This document shows positions 18,870 to 27,519 of a DNA stretch of 64,000 nucleotides, piece by piece. The position numbers and the translations under genes were made by a program. Below the pieces are notes generated by a model. That model saw only the letters and a list, made by a program, of their open reading frames with translations, did no database searches and was not told the DNA's origin. Origin of the DNA: Gammaproteobacteria bacterium (GTDB lineage Bacteria; Pseudomonadota; Gammaproteobacteria; Steroidobacterales; Foliamicaceae); contig VXSK01000002.1 in assembly GCA_009838035.1 (NCBI GenBank), positions 479,994-543,993 of the forward strand. Reading direction: 5' to 3'. Position 1 is the stretch's first letter. The number at the start of each line of letters is the position of its first letter.

Positions 18870-20116
18870 GCCGTCTGCGACTCCAGCGCCAGTTCGCGTT
18901 CCAGCACCTTGGGGTTGTCCTTCCATCGCTCCAGCCATTCCTTCGCCACGTCCCCGGGAAACAGGTCCTCGACGCCGTCGCGCAATCCCTGGACGATGTC
19001 CCTCGCCAGCCGTTCCGGCGCCAGCTTGGGCGGCGGCAGGGGCTGGTTCCATTCCTCGTCGATGGGGCCGGGAAATACGTTCACGACCCGGATTCCGGCG
19101 TCCTGCATCTCCGCGCGCAGGCATTGCGACAGCGACAGCGCCGCGGCCTTCGAAGCCGAATACGTGCCCTGCGGCGGATAGTTGCTCAGCGCGTAAACGC
19201 TCAGCACGTTCACCCAGGCCGTGGCCGACGCGCCGCCGTCGGCGCCGCGCGCGCGCATGGCCGGGCCGAAAGCCTGGGCCAGGCGCAGGAGCCCCAGGTA
19301 GTTGACCTCCATTTCCCGCCGGGCCAGTTCCGCCCCGCCGCTGCCGGCAATGCCCTGGGTCCGGTGCACCTCGGCGTTGTTGATGAGAATGTCCACCCGC
19401 CCGCCGATCTCCGCGCCGATGCGCTTGACGCCGCGTTCGTCGGTCAGGTCCAGCGGTATGACGGTGACCTGATCCAGCTTCTCGATGGCGTCCTGGCCCG
19501 CGTATTTCTTCCACGGCTCGGCCTGGCCCACCCAGATGACGGCCGCGCCGGCCGCCGCAAGCTCCCGGACCAGTGCCTGGCCGACCCGGCTCTTGCCGTC
19601 GGTCACCAGCACCTTGCGGTGTTCGGGGTCGCAGGAGAATTCCCCGTGACGTGGATCCGTGCTCATGTCTCCCAACTCGTCCGCGGGGAGCGCCACCAGC
19701 ACGCCTCGGCCCGCCTTGTCCAGTTTAGCCGTAACGCGCACGGCGGCGGGCGGCGGCGGGCAATCGCGGTGCAGGTGTGCGACGACCACCGGCCCTTCCT
19801 CGAGCCGGGTCAATCCCAGCCGCCAGGGCAGGCGCTCGCGATAGAAAGGATCGTTGCTGTGGTGCAGGGTCGTGTGCGCGAGCAGCTCGCCGCGGCCCGA
19901 CATCGGCGTCCAGAGCAAATCTTCGGACAGGCAGCGGCGACAACTGTCCGCCGGCGGGTACTGCACCTGGCCGCAGGACTCGCAACGCTGCAGCGAAAAG
20001 CGCCCTTCCGCTGCCTGCGCCGTCAGGCCCAGCGCCGTGCGGCTGCGCGGCATCGGCGGCGTCAGCGGCTGCCGCGTGCGCAGGATGGGGTTCTTGAGGC
20101 GGGGCCGGGCGCGCAT
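18866..20116 (-). CDS. DUF35-type zinc ribbon/OB-fold protein fused to an SDR domain
   Basis: A 416-residue two-part protein. Residues about 40-150 form a DUF35-type module: a rubredoxin-like zinc ribbon (Cys45, Cys48, Cys59, Cys62) and an OB fold (GRGELLAHTTLHH, then PWRLGLTRLEEGPVVVAH). Residues about 167-400 form an SDR Rossmann domain with YSASK at 319-323 and NNAE at 246-249. Its cofactor loop reads TDGKSRVG rather than TGxxxGIG, so NAD(P) binding may be altered. DUF35 proteins normally partner thiolase-like enzymes, and such a gene lies three bases upstream. Fusion to an SDR is unusual. Confidence 0.85.
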   Translation of the reverse strand: MRARPRLKNPILRTRQPLTPPMPRSRTALGLTAQAAEGRFSLQRCESCGQVQYPPADSCRRCLSEDLLWTPMSGRGELLAHTTLHHSNDPFYRERLPWRLGLTRLEEGPVVVAHLHRDCPPPPAAVRVTAKLDKAGRGVLVALPADELGDMSTDPRHGEFSCDPEHRKVLVTDGKSRVGQALVRELAAAGAAVIWVGQAEPWKKYAGQDAIEKLDQVTVIPLDLTDERGVKRIGAEIGGRVDILINNAEVHRTQGIAGSGGAELARREMEVNYLGLLRLAQAFGPAMRARGADGGASATAWVNVLSVYALSNYPPQGTYSASKAAALSLSQCLRAEMQDAGIRVVNVFPGPIDEEWNQPLPPPKLAPERLARDIVQGLRDGVEDLFPGDVAKEWLERWKDNPKVLERELALESQTA

Positions 20117-20119
20117 GGC

Positions 20120-21283
20120 TCAGGAGCGGGCAAGGACGGCGGCGGCGCTGCACAGGCCGCGGTCGTAGTTGATCATGCCGAAACCGGAGACCGCGCCATG
20201 CGTGGCGTCGGCAACCTGCTTCCCCAGCGGGCGGCGAAGGAGTTGGCGCAACGCCTCCACGAGCCCAAGGAATCCGCCGGCGGCGCCGGCCTGGCCCATC
20301 GACAACTGGCCGCCGCAGGTGTTCAGCGGACAGTCGCCGTCATAAGCGAATTCATGCGCGCGGACGAATGCCGCGCCCTCGCCGGAGGGACAGAAGCCCA
20401 GCTCCTCGATCTGCATCAGCGTGATCACCGGATAGTCGTCGTAGGCCTGGAAGAAATCCATGTCGCCCGGGCCCACGCCCGCCTGCGCCCAGAGTTCGTC
20501 GCGGTCCAGCTCCCAGCCCCCGCGCATCTGCACCGGGTCGTCGGGAAAAGCGTTGTGCCGTTCGATCGCGCCCAGCAGCCGCACGGAGTCCAGACCCAGG
20601 GCTTCGGCGCGCTCCGCCGTCATGACGAGGTAGCCGTCCGCCCCGGCACAGGGCATGACGCAGTCGAACAGGTGCAGCGGCTCGGCTATGACCCGCGCTC
20701 CAAGGTAATCGTCAAGATCGAGCGGCTTGCGCAGCAATGCAAGAGGGTTGTCCATGGCATTGCGACGCTGGGCCACGCACAACTTGCCGAAGTCCTCCCG
20801 CTCGACGCCGAACTGCCGCATCCACCAGTCGGTGATGAAGGCGAAGCTGGCGTTGGGGCCGCCCGATCCGTACGGATAGACGGCGTCCTGGGCGAAGCGG
20901 CTGAAGGTGGAAAGCGTGCGCCGGAACGTGTCCACGTGATTGGTGTCGCCGGCGATGCAGGCAACGATCTCCGCGTCGCCGGACTGCACCGCGCGGGCCG
21001 CCCGCCTCAAACAGACGACGCCGGAAGCGCCGCCCATGGGCACGTGGTCCAGCCAGCGCAGGGACATCCCGAGGTGCTGGGTCAGGCCCACCGCGGTGTC
21101 CGGGCCGAGTGTAAAGCTGGATATGCCCAAGCCGTCGATGTCGTCCTTTTTCAGACCGGTGTCCTTCAGCAGCGCCGCCAGCGCCCGGGCGATCCACCAG
21201 TGCGCGTCGCGCGTCGAATAGCGCCGGTACGGAACGGTCACCGGCGCGGCCAGCGCAACGCCCTCGTAGCCTTGCCGGCTCAT
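20120..21283 (-). CDS. Thiolase-like (SCP-x/Ltp-type) protein, probable CoA-ester lyase
   Basis: A 387-residue thiolase-fold protein of the lipid-transfer/SCP-x class. Where a true thiolase has its nucleophilic Cys, this reads GGASG (84-88). The C-terminal motif NTCGGQLSMGQAGAAGG (321-337) has Gln331 where GHP-type motifs have His. Members of this class with a DUF35 partner, such as the Ltp2/ChsH2 pair of steroid side-chain degradation, act as retro-aldolases on CoA esters rather than thiolases. The adjacent DUF35 fusion supports that reading. It overlaps the acyl-CoA ligase gene (ATGA). Confidence 0.85.
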   Translation of the reverse strand: MSRQGYEGVALAAPVTVPYRRYSTRDAHWWIARALAALLKDTGLKKDDIDGLGISSFTLGPDTAVGLTQHLGMSLRWLDHVPMGGASGVVCLRRAARAVQSGDAEIVACIAGDTNHVDTFRRTLSTFSRFAQDAVYPYGSGGPNASFAFITDWWMRQFGVEREDFGKLCVAQRRNAMDNPLALLRKPLDLDDYLGARVIAEPLHLFDCVMPCAGADGYLVMTAERAEALGLDSVRLLGAIERHNAFPDDPVQMRGGWELDRDELWAQAGVGPGDMDFFQAYDDYPVITLMQIEELGFCPSGEGAAFVRAHEFAYDGDCPLNTCGGQLSMGQAGAAGGFLGLVEALRQLLRRPLGKQVADATHGAVSGFGMINYDRGLCSAAAVLARS

Positions 21284-22932
21284 GCCGCTCGCGATGGGGC
21301 AGACTTTTTCATTGAGCGCAGGTCCAGGCAGTCGGCACGATCCGTCAAGTCCGCGGCCAATGACTTGAGCGCCGCCCGGTCTAGCTTTTCCGTCGTGGTG
21401 TGGGGCAAGGCATCGACGAACGCGACGTACCCGGGCGCCTTGAAATAGGCAAGCCGCTTGAGGCAGTAGCGCACCAGCTCTTCCGCCAGCAATTGCGCGT
21501 CGCCGGAGTCCGCGCTCCCGCCCTTCGGCCTGATGCAGGCGAACACCTCGTCTCCGCGGATCTCGTCGGGCGCCGCCACGACGCCCGCTTCGGCGACGGC
21601 ATCATGCTCGGCCAGCACCCCTTCGACCTCCACGGCGGCGATGTTCTCGCCGCTGCGCCGGATCATGTTGCTCTTGCGGTCGACGAAGTGCATGTCGCCG
21701 TCGGCGTCGCGCGCCACGATGTCCCCGGTGTGGAACCATCCGCCCTCCCAGGCGGCCTCGGTCGTCGCGGCGTCCTTGAAATAGCCCGAGAAAAAGCCCA
21801 GCCGGGGATCGCCGCCGGCATGGCGCACCCACAACTCGCCCGGCTGATCCACCCGCACCTCATTCGCCTGGTCATCGACGATGCGCGCGTCCACCGCCGG
21901 CAATGGCCGGCCGAAACAGGCTGTGCCGCGCTTGCGCGGCTCGTGGTTGGCGATCATCGCGGCACTCGCGCCGGTCTCGGTCATCGCCCAGGCTTCCACC
22001 AGCGGGAACCCGAAGCGCTCCTCGAACGGCACATGCTGGCGGCTTCCGACCCCGGCGCCGAACCCGAAACGCACGCCGTGGCGGCGCTCGTCCGGGTCCT
22101 CCTCCAGCTTGAGCAGGATCGCCGGCATCACGCCCAGGTAATGGACGATGGTCGCGCCGGATTCCCGGACTTCCCGCCACCAGCTCCGCGGGTGGAACCG
22201 GTCCAGCGGCACGATACAGCCGCCGTTGACCAGCATGACCATGGTCGAGCAGGCCATTGCGTTCATGTGGTGCATGGGCAGCGGCGTGATCACGCAATCT
22301 CCATCCCTGTCCAGCGCGCACAAGCCGCCCAGCGCCGTGTACCAGTCGCCGATCATCGTGAAATAGCGGTTGCTGAGCATGCAGCCCTTGGGCTTGCCCG
22401 TGGTCCCCGACGTGTACAGCAGGGCGCACTCGCGGTCGGCGGGGTCCTCGGGCTGCTGCCCGCCCCCGGGCCGCGACGGCAGTTTCGGAAGGTCCTCGCC
22501 GAGCGCCCGCACCGGCACGTCCAGCCCTTCCTGCCTCACGACGTCCCGCAGCTCGGCCACCCGTGTCGGCAAAGCGATCACGAGCCGTGATTCGCTGTGC
22601 GCCAGAGCATAACCAAGCTCGGCCGACCGCCAGGCCGGGTTCAGCGGCGCCGCCGATATGCCCAGCGCGTTCAGCGCCAGCCAGTGCAGGAACATCTCCG
22701 GGCGGTTCTCCAGCAGCAGCGCCACCCGTTGCGGACCGCCGTCGGCGATCCCGGAGAAATCGCCGATCAGCGCCTGCGTGCGGTCCCAGGCCTCGGCATA
22801 ACTCAGGTCGCCCGCCTCGATGCCCGTCCGCTCGGCCGTGTCCCGCGTAATTCGGAGAAACGGCTTGTCGCCGTGCCGCGCCGCCGCGTCCTCCAGCACG
22901 CGCGCCACGGTGCACGGAGCCGCGACGCTCAC
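21280..22932 (-). CDS. Acyl-CoA ligase (AMP-forming)
   Basis: A 550-residue ANL-superfamily ligase that would activate a carboxylic acid to its CoA ester through an acyl-AMP. The phosphate loop LLYTSGTTGKPKG, the A5 region AWAMTETGAS and WFHTGDIVARDADG are all present, and the C-terminal catalytic Lys lies in TTTEKLDRAAL. The start is GTG at 22932, overlapping the dioxygenase beta stop (GTGA). It resembles CaiC/fatty-acid ligases, but the acid cannot be named. It provides the CoA ester for the thiolase-like enzyme downstream. Confidence 0.92.
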   Translation of the reverse strand: MSVAAPCTVARVLEDAAARHGDKPFLRITRDTAERTGIEAGDLSYAEAWDRTQALIGDFSGIADGGPQRVALLLENRPEMFLHWLALNALGISAAPLNPAWRSAELGYALAHSESRLVIALPTRVAELRDVVRQEGLDVPVRALGEDLPKLPSRPGGGQQPEDPADRECALLYTSGTTGKPKGCMLSNRYFTMIGDWYTALGGLCALDRDGDCVITPLPMHHMNAMACSTMVMLVNGGCIVPLDRFHPRSWWREVRESGATIVHYLGVMPAILLKLEEDPDERRHGVRFGFGAGVGSRQHVPFEERFGFPLVEAWAMTETGASAAMIANHEPRKRGTACFGRPLPAVDARIVDDQANEVRVDQPGELWVRHAGGDPRLGFFSGYFKDAATTEAAWEGGWFHTGDIVARDADGDMHFVDRKSNMIRRSGENIAAVEVEGVLAEHDAVAEAGVVAAPDEIRGDEVFACIRPKGGSADSGDAQLLAEELVRYCLKRLAYFKAPGYVAFVDALPHTTTEKLDRAALKSLAADLTDRADCLDLRSMKKSAPSRAA

Positions 22933-23417
22933 AGGAAAAGCTGTATGGAAGGCAGCGCCGCGTCGCGGTTCAGCAATTCGATGCGCTTGACCGCGATCTT
23001 CAGACGATCATCCTCGAGGCGAAGATCGTGGTGCGCCACGCCGCCGAGTACGAACTGCTCATCCAGCCGCGTCTCGAGATAGACGAAGGGCGTGCGCATC
23101 GCATACTCGCCCGCATCGTCGTTCCGCTCGACGACCTCGGGGCGCTGCAGCACGTGCTGGCAAAAGCTCGGCTGCTGCTGCGAATGCGACAGCGGGTTCT
23201 TCAGCCGCTCGATGCGAACCTTCAGCAGAAACCTGTCCTCGCAGAACAGCGACGTGTGACTGTGCGGATCCGTCTGACCGCGCACCAGCGGCATCCAGTA
23301 CAACGCGTCCTCGGCAAACAACTCGTACCACTCGTCCAGCCGCTTCTCGTCGATCAGCCGCGCCTCCCGGTACACGAACCGCGCCAACTCCCCCTCGCCG
23401 GGCCCCTTCCTAGTCAT
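22929..23417 (-). CDS. Ring-hydroxylating dioxygenase beta subunit
   Basis: A 162-residue small subunit of the SnoaL/NTF2-like fold that stabilises Rieske oxygenase hexamers. FVYREARLIDEKRLDEWYELF and ALYWMPLVRGQTDP are typical, and the length is normal. It overlaps the alpha-subunit gene by eight bases and the ligase gene by four. It has no catalytic role of its own. Confidence 0.92.
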   Translation of the reverse strand: MTRKGPGEGELARFVYREARLIDEKRLDEWYELFAEDALYWMPLVRGQTDPHSHTSLFCEDRFLLKVRIERLKNPLSHSQQQPSFCQHVLQRPEVVERNDDAGEYAMRTPFVYLETRLDEQFVLGGVAHHDLRLEDDRLKIAVKRIELLNRDAALPSIQLFL

Positions 23418-24729
23418 GGGGAAGCATGTACTTGAGCCAGGCGCGGAACTGGCCGCGCATCGAGACTTCGCTCGTGCCGTTGTACATGCCCGCGATGCCG
23501 TCCCGCTCGGCGGGATCGTAGTTCCGATGCAGGCTCACCCATTCGTTGCCCTGCGCGTGCAGTCCCTTCTGGATTTCGCTGTAGCAGTGCAGGTCGTCGT
23601 GCCCGACCACCGAGGTCGGCGCGTTGATCAGCCGCGAATACGTCATCGTGCGCTTGAGCAGTTCCTCCGGCGCGCCGACCAGGCGAAACGTCCAGCTTTC
23701 CAGCACCGTCCTGTTGGACGCCAGCGGACGCGCGACGCGGATCGCCTGGATCGCGCCCTTGATCGTGAGGCTCGGAAAATAGACCGTGTTGTGCCGGTTC
23801 TCGCCGAGGATCGCGTGGGCGCGTTTCTCGCCGTAGGCTTCGATCATCCGCCGCTCGTACTCCGGCTCCGCCGAGTACTTCGAGTGAATCGAGAATTTCA
23901 CGCCCGTATAGGAGTGGCCGTTCTCGTAAATCTTCACGCCCATGTTGTCGAAGAAGTCGTAGTCGTTGACGAAAGGCGCGAACTGCTGAACCACCATCGG
24001 CGGCTCTCCGCCGTCGCCCTCCTCCTCCCAGAGCCGCTTGGCGATGCCGGCCGACGACTGGTGCGCCACCATCGGGTGCATCGCGTCGTTCAGATTCTCC
24101 ACGAACATCTTCCAGTTGCAGTCGTGGTCGTAGCGCAGCACGCCGCCGGCGATCTCCAGCCGGCCCTCCGGCGAGCGGTCGGCCATGTTGTCGATCGAAC
24201 TCAGGGAATCGCCGAAGTAGTCGTGAAAATCCGGCCCCTCGTTGCTGAGCCGCACGAACACGAAGCCCCGGTAGATTTGCTGATTGGGGACCGGCGTCAG
24301 CCCCTGCCAGTGGGCCGAATCGGAGATCTCCGTTCCCCGGTAACCGCCTTTCATCGGAACCGTCCTGAGGCTGCCGTCCAGGCGATAGGTCCAGCCGTGG
24401 TACGGACATCTGAGCGTGCTCCCGCAATTCCCTTCCACCGCGCTGACCACCCGGGTGCCCTTGTGCGCGCATCGATTGAGGAACACCCGCACCTCGTCGT
24501 CGCGCCCCCGCAGCATCACCAGCGGCGAACCGGCGATGTCCGCGGTATAGAAATCGCCCGGCTTCGGCACCTGGCTGTCGTGCCCCATGTAGATCCAGGT
24601 GTTGCGCCACAGGCGTTCCAGTTCCAGCTCGTAGAGTTCCTCGGATATGTACAGGTCGCGATGCACGGCGTCGGGCCGGACCAGGGCGCTCAGTGCGTCG
24701 GGGTTGCTGGCGTATGAACGGGCGGTCAT
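23410..24729 (-). CDS. Rieske ring-hydroxylating dioxygenase alpha subunit
   Basis: A 439-residue catalytic subunit. The Rieske [2Fe-2S] ligands are Cys87/His89 (CAH) and Cys108/His111 (CPYHGW). The mononuclear iron site shows His218 and His223 with the bridging Asp215 (NLNDAMHPMVAHQ). It adds oxygen across an aromatic or other unsaturated ring, using electrons from a reductase not encoded in this operon. It is the first gene of a run ending at about 15.6 kb, so the promoter should lie in 24730-24872. The closest functional classes are anthranilate/benzoate- and PAH-type oxygenases; the substrate is unknown. Confidence 0.93.
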   Translation of the reverse strand: MTARSYASNPDALSALVRPDAVHRDLYISEELYELELERLWRNTWIYMGHDSQVPKPGDFYTADIAGSPLVMLRGRDDEVRVFLNRCAHKGTRVVSAVEGNCGSTLRCPYHGWTYRLDGSLRTVPMKGGYRGTEISDSAHWQGLTPVPNQQIYRGFVFVRLSNEGPDFHDYFGDSLSSIDNMADRSPEGRLEIAGGVLRYDHDCNWKMFVENLNDAMHPMVAHQSSAGIAKRLWEEEGDGGEPPMVVQQFAPFVNDYDFFDNMGVKIYENGHSYTGVKFSIHSKYSAEPEYERRMIEAYGEKRAHAILGENRHNTVYFPSLTIKGAIQAIRVARPLASNRTVLESWTFRLVGAPEELLKRTMTYSRLINAPTSVVGHDDLHCYSEIQKGLHAQGNEWVSLHRNYDPAERDGIAGMYNGTSEVSMRGQFRAWLKYMLPHD

Positions 24730-24872
24730 CGTCTCGTGCGAATTCGCTTGGTCGGCAGATTCTAGCCCCGGCAGACCCCGACAAGGCGCAATGGGCGGTG
24801 GCGAACTGTCGAAAAACTGAAACGAAGACCTTCCGCCCTACCAATCAATCCGGGCTCGCGAGCGATGCTGAA

Positions 24873-26093
24873 CTATGCCCAGCGCCTGGCGGTGTATTTG
24901 ACAATCTCGTTGCCTTCCAGGACGCGGGTTGAATTGTTCATCCGAACATAGAGCGCGCCTTCCTTCATCGACTTCGATTTTTTCACAAATGTGGGGCTGG
25001 CCGCCGCCTCTACATCCAGGACGCAAACGTGCCGACCTTCTACCTTTTTGAGGCTGATAGTCGTCAAGGCTGCGGCGGCTGAGCCCATGGAGCTTTCAAT
25101 TCTGCTTGTCAGGGTTCTGACGTATTTATCGACGCTCCAGTTCTTTAATTCAAGATCTTCTTGTATGCCCAGCACCTCGCCGTCATCACTCATGCCGATA
25201 ATTAGCGATCCGCCTCTCGCGTTGAGGAAGCCGGCAACGGGCTTCAGAACCGATCCCTCAAAGAGATGAGTTTCCGGGATTTGCGTCTTGTTATAGTCGT
25301 AGAAAGCTGAGGACTTGTACTCAAGCTGCTCGGATTCCTCGCCCTCAAGAATCTTCACTCTAGCCCGCTGTTCAGCCACAATTTCCGAAGTAATAACGCT
25401 GACCGGAATTGCAAGCATTCCGTAGCCAAGAATCATGACGAAGGATTCCAACACTTGACCGGCTGGCGTAAGTGGGTTTAGTTCGGAATGCCCTACCGTT
25501 GTCAGGGTGGCAATGCCCCAGTAGATGCCCGCGGGAATGTGGGCGAACCCACTTTCCGGACCTTCAATCATGTACATAAGAGAACCGACCACTACGGCAA
25601 TAAGAACTGCCCCAACAAGGAACGCGGCGATTCTGTAGCGGGACTCGGCTAGCGCGTTGCCAATGACCTTTCCCGCCCGCGCAAATCGACTTAAGCGAAA
25701 TACGCGGAAGATGCGGAGTAGCCGCAGCACGCGCAACGCGGCAAACGTTTGCAAGCCCGGGAAAAGAAGCGCGAGGTAGGTCGGAACGATGGATAGGAAA
25801 TCGATAAGCCCGAACGTGCTAAAGGCAAATCGCAGCGCTCTTGGATGGCACCAGAGCCGGATAATGTACTCAATACTGAAGATCAGCGTAAAGGCAATCT
25901 CAACAATGCGTAGACGGGCGGTCCAAGGGGAATCGGCTGACTGACTGGATTCGACTATTACGGTCAGAACGCTCAACAGAATCGCAGCGAACAGAACGGT
26001 ATCAAATATCCTGGCCGCCCTGCTCGTGCCGCCAAAAAGAACCGCATAGGCGCGGTCCCGGGCGCTGCCCTTTCTTTCATCGGCCATACCCAC
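24873..26093 (-). CDS. Voltage-gated-channel-like protein fused to an AlbA_2 (Schlafen-type) domain
   Basis: A 406-residue fusion. Residues 1-240 look like a six-helix voltage-gated cation channel: S1 about 29-50, S2 65-82, S3 93-111 and an S4 with Arg at every third position (121, 124, 127, 130, 133, 136, 139). S5 is about 155-176, the pore 185-205 and S6 213-238 with PVS at 230-232. The selectivity filter reads TVGHSE (199-204), not TVGYGD. Residues about 255-400 are an AlbA_2 domain, with LEYKSSAF (257-264) and FLNARGGSLIIGMSDDGEVL (289-308). GC is visibly lower than in the neighbours, hinting at transfer. The function of the combination is unknown. Confidence 0.85.
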   Translation of the reverse strand: MGMADERKGSARDRAYAVLFGGTSRAARIFDTVLFAAILLSVLTVIVESSQSADSPWTARLRIVEIAFTLIFSIEYIIRLWCHPRALRFAFSTFGLIDFLSIVPTYLALLFPGLQTFAALRVLRLLRIFRVFRLSRFARAGKVIGNALAESRYRIAAFLVGAVLIAVVVGSLMYMIEGPESGFAHIPAGIYWGIATLTTVGHSELNPLTPAGQVLESFVMILGYGMLAIPVSVITSEIVAEQRARVKILEGEESEQLEYKSSAFYDYNKTQIPETHLFEGSVLKPVAGFLNARGGSLIIGMSDDGEVLGIQEDLELKNWSVDKYVRTLTSRIESSMGSAAAALTTISLKKVEGRHVCVLDVEAAASPTFVKKSKSMKEGALYVRMNNSTRVLEGNEIVKYTARRWA

Positions 26094-26108
26094 TCCCCCA
26101 ATTCCCCC

Positions 26109-26127
26109 TAAAGCGGGACCCGCTTTA
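26109..26127. promoter_or_regulatory. 19-base inverted repeat upstream of the channel gene
   Basis: TAAAGCGGG and CCCGCTTTA flank a single central A, giving perfect 9-base arms. It lies 16 bases before the channel gene start, within the region it shares with the divergent serine hydrolase genes. An operator is the likeliest use; a terminator is less likely because it precedes both genes. The rest of 26094-26323 shows no gene. Confidence 0.45.
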
Positions 26128-26323
26128 TAGCATGTTTATTCGGTAATACCTAAGGTAAAGCTCCCTGTTACTCTCCCAGCAGCGAAGCGCATTCGGCTGC
26201 CAAAGAGGCGTTCGTTCAATCTCGCCGAATTCCGAGCCGCGCTGCCAACCAGCAACTAGAGGACAAGATGCCTTCGTTCCCCGGATATGATTACGCGCTC
26301 TGTTGGGGGTTGCGGGTCCGTTC

Positions 26324-27505
26324 GTGAAGAAATTGCTGCGCATCTTCGGATTGACCATTGCCTGGGCGGTGGGCGGCGTGGTTGGCCTGGTGCTGCTGAT
26401 CGTGCTTGGTTTCCTGGTCGCAAAGCCGACCGAAACCATCCGGTTATTCGGCCAGTTCGCTGGAAACCGTCCCGGTCATATGCAACGGGTCCCCGGAACC
26501 CCGGAGCAGCCGCTTCCCCAGGCCTCTTTCGGCGAACGCGCCTTGTCCATCGAAAGCCTGCAGGCGGCCATGGCCTACGGCGCCGAAACCGGGTCCGACG
26601 CGCTGATCGTCTGGCGCGGCGGCCGCATTCAGCTCGAGCACTATTACGAAGGCGCCGACGAAAACACGCTGACCTCAACCCAGTCCATGCACAAGTCGGT
26701 GGTCGCCCTGCTGGTGGGCGTTGCGATCGCCGAGGGGCACATCGGCTCCGCGGACGACCCGATCAGCCGTTATCTACCCGAGTGGGCCGACGACGAGCGA
26801 GCCGCAATCACGATTCGCCAGGCGCTCTGGCAAAGCAGCGGAATCGATTTCCCGACCTTCGCCTTCGGCAGCCTGGGATCGATGATGGGCCTGCTGATCG
26901 GCCAGGACATGCGTCCGATCACTTTCGAGCAACAGGCCGTGGAGCCGCCGGCCACAAGTTTCGAATACAACAGCATCAATCCGCTGGTGCTGGGCCTGGT
27001 CATCGAAAACGCCACCGGCCGGCCGTATGCGGAATACCTGTCCGAAGCGCTCTGGAAGCCGTTGGGCGCGGGCGACGGCTGGGTGCAGATGGACACCGAG
27101 GGCGGCATGGCCCGAAGCTACTGCTGCCTGGACATTCCGGCCCGCGGCTGGCTGCGGTTCGGCCTGCTGCACCTCGAGAACGGCCGCGCGAGCGGGCGCC
27201 AGGTCGTGCCGGAGGACTGGATCGCGGCGGTCCGCACGCCCGGCCCCAACAATCCGAACTACGGTTTCCTGACCTGGCTGGGCACGGAGCACATGGAGCA
27301 GCGTGCCTACAATTCAAAAGCTTCGCTGCGGGCGTTCCACTCGGAACCGTTCGCCGCCGGCGACGTGGCCTATTTCGACGGCTTCGGCGGGCAGCGCGTC
27401 TATATCATTCCGAGCGCCGACATGGTGATCGTGCGCACCGGCGCGCTGGCCATGGACTGGGACGACTCGCGTCTGCCCAACCTGTTGCTGGCGGGACTGA
27501 GATGA
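26324..27505 (+). CDS. Membrane-anchored serine hydrolase, beta-lactamase fold (paralogue 1)
   Basis: About 393 residues from GTG 26324 (a TTG at 26303 would add seven). An N-terminal membrane anchor (residues about 5-33) is followed by a class C beta-lactamase/6-aminohexanoate-dimer-hydrolase-type domain. SMHK gives the SxxK nucleophile and general base (Ser121, Lys124). FEYNSIN carries the Tyr motif. Such enzymes hydrolyse esters, amides or short peptides at the periplasmic face. It is first of three paralogues in this cluster; the next starts 14 bases after its stop. It should not be taken as an antibiotic-resistance gene. Confidence 0.85.
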   Translation: MKKLLRIFGLTIAWAVGGVVGLVLLIVLGFLVAKPTETIRLFGQFAGNRPGHMQRVPGTPEQPLPQASFGERALSIESLQAAMAYGAETGSDALIVWRGGRIQLEHYYEGADENTLTSTQSMHKSVVALLVGVAIAEGHIGSADDPISRYLPEWADDERAAITIRQALWQSSGIDFPTFAFGSLGSMMGLLIGQDMRPITFEQQAVEPPATSFEYNSINPLVLGLVIENATGRPYAEYLSEALWKPLGAGDGWVQMDTEGGMARSYCCLDIPARGWLRFGLLHLENGRASGRQVVPEDWIAAVRTPGPNNPNYGFLTWLGTEHMEQRAYNSKASLRAFHSEPFAAGDVAYFDGFGGQRVYIIPSADMVIVRTGALAMDWDDSRLPNLLLAGLR

Positions 27506-27519
27506 AAGGGAGCAAGGCA

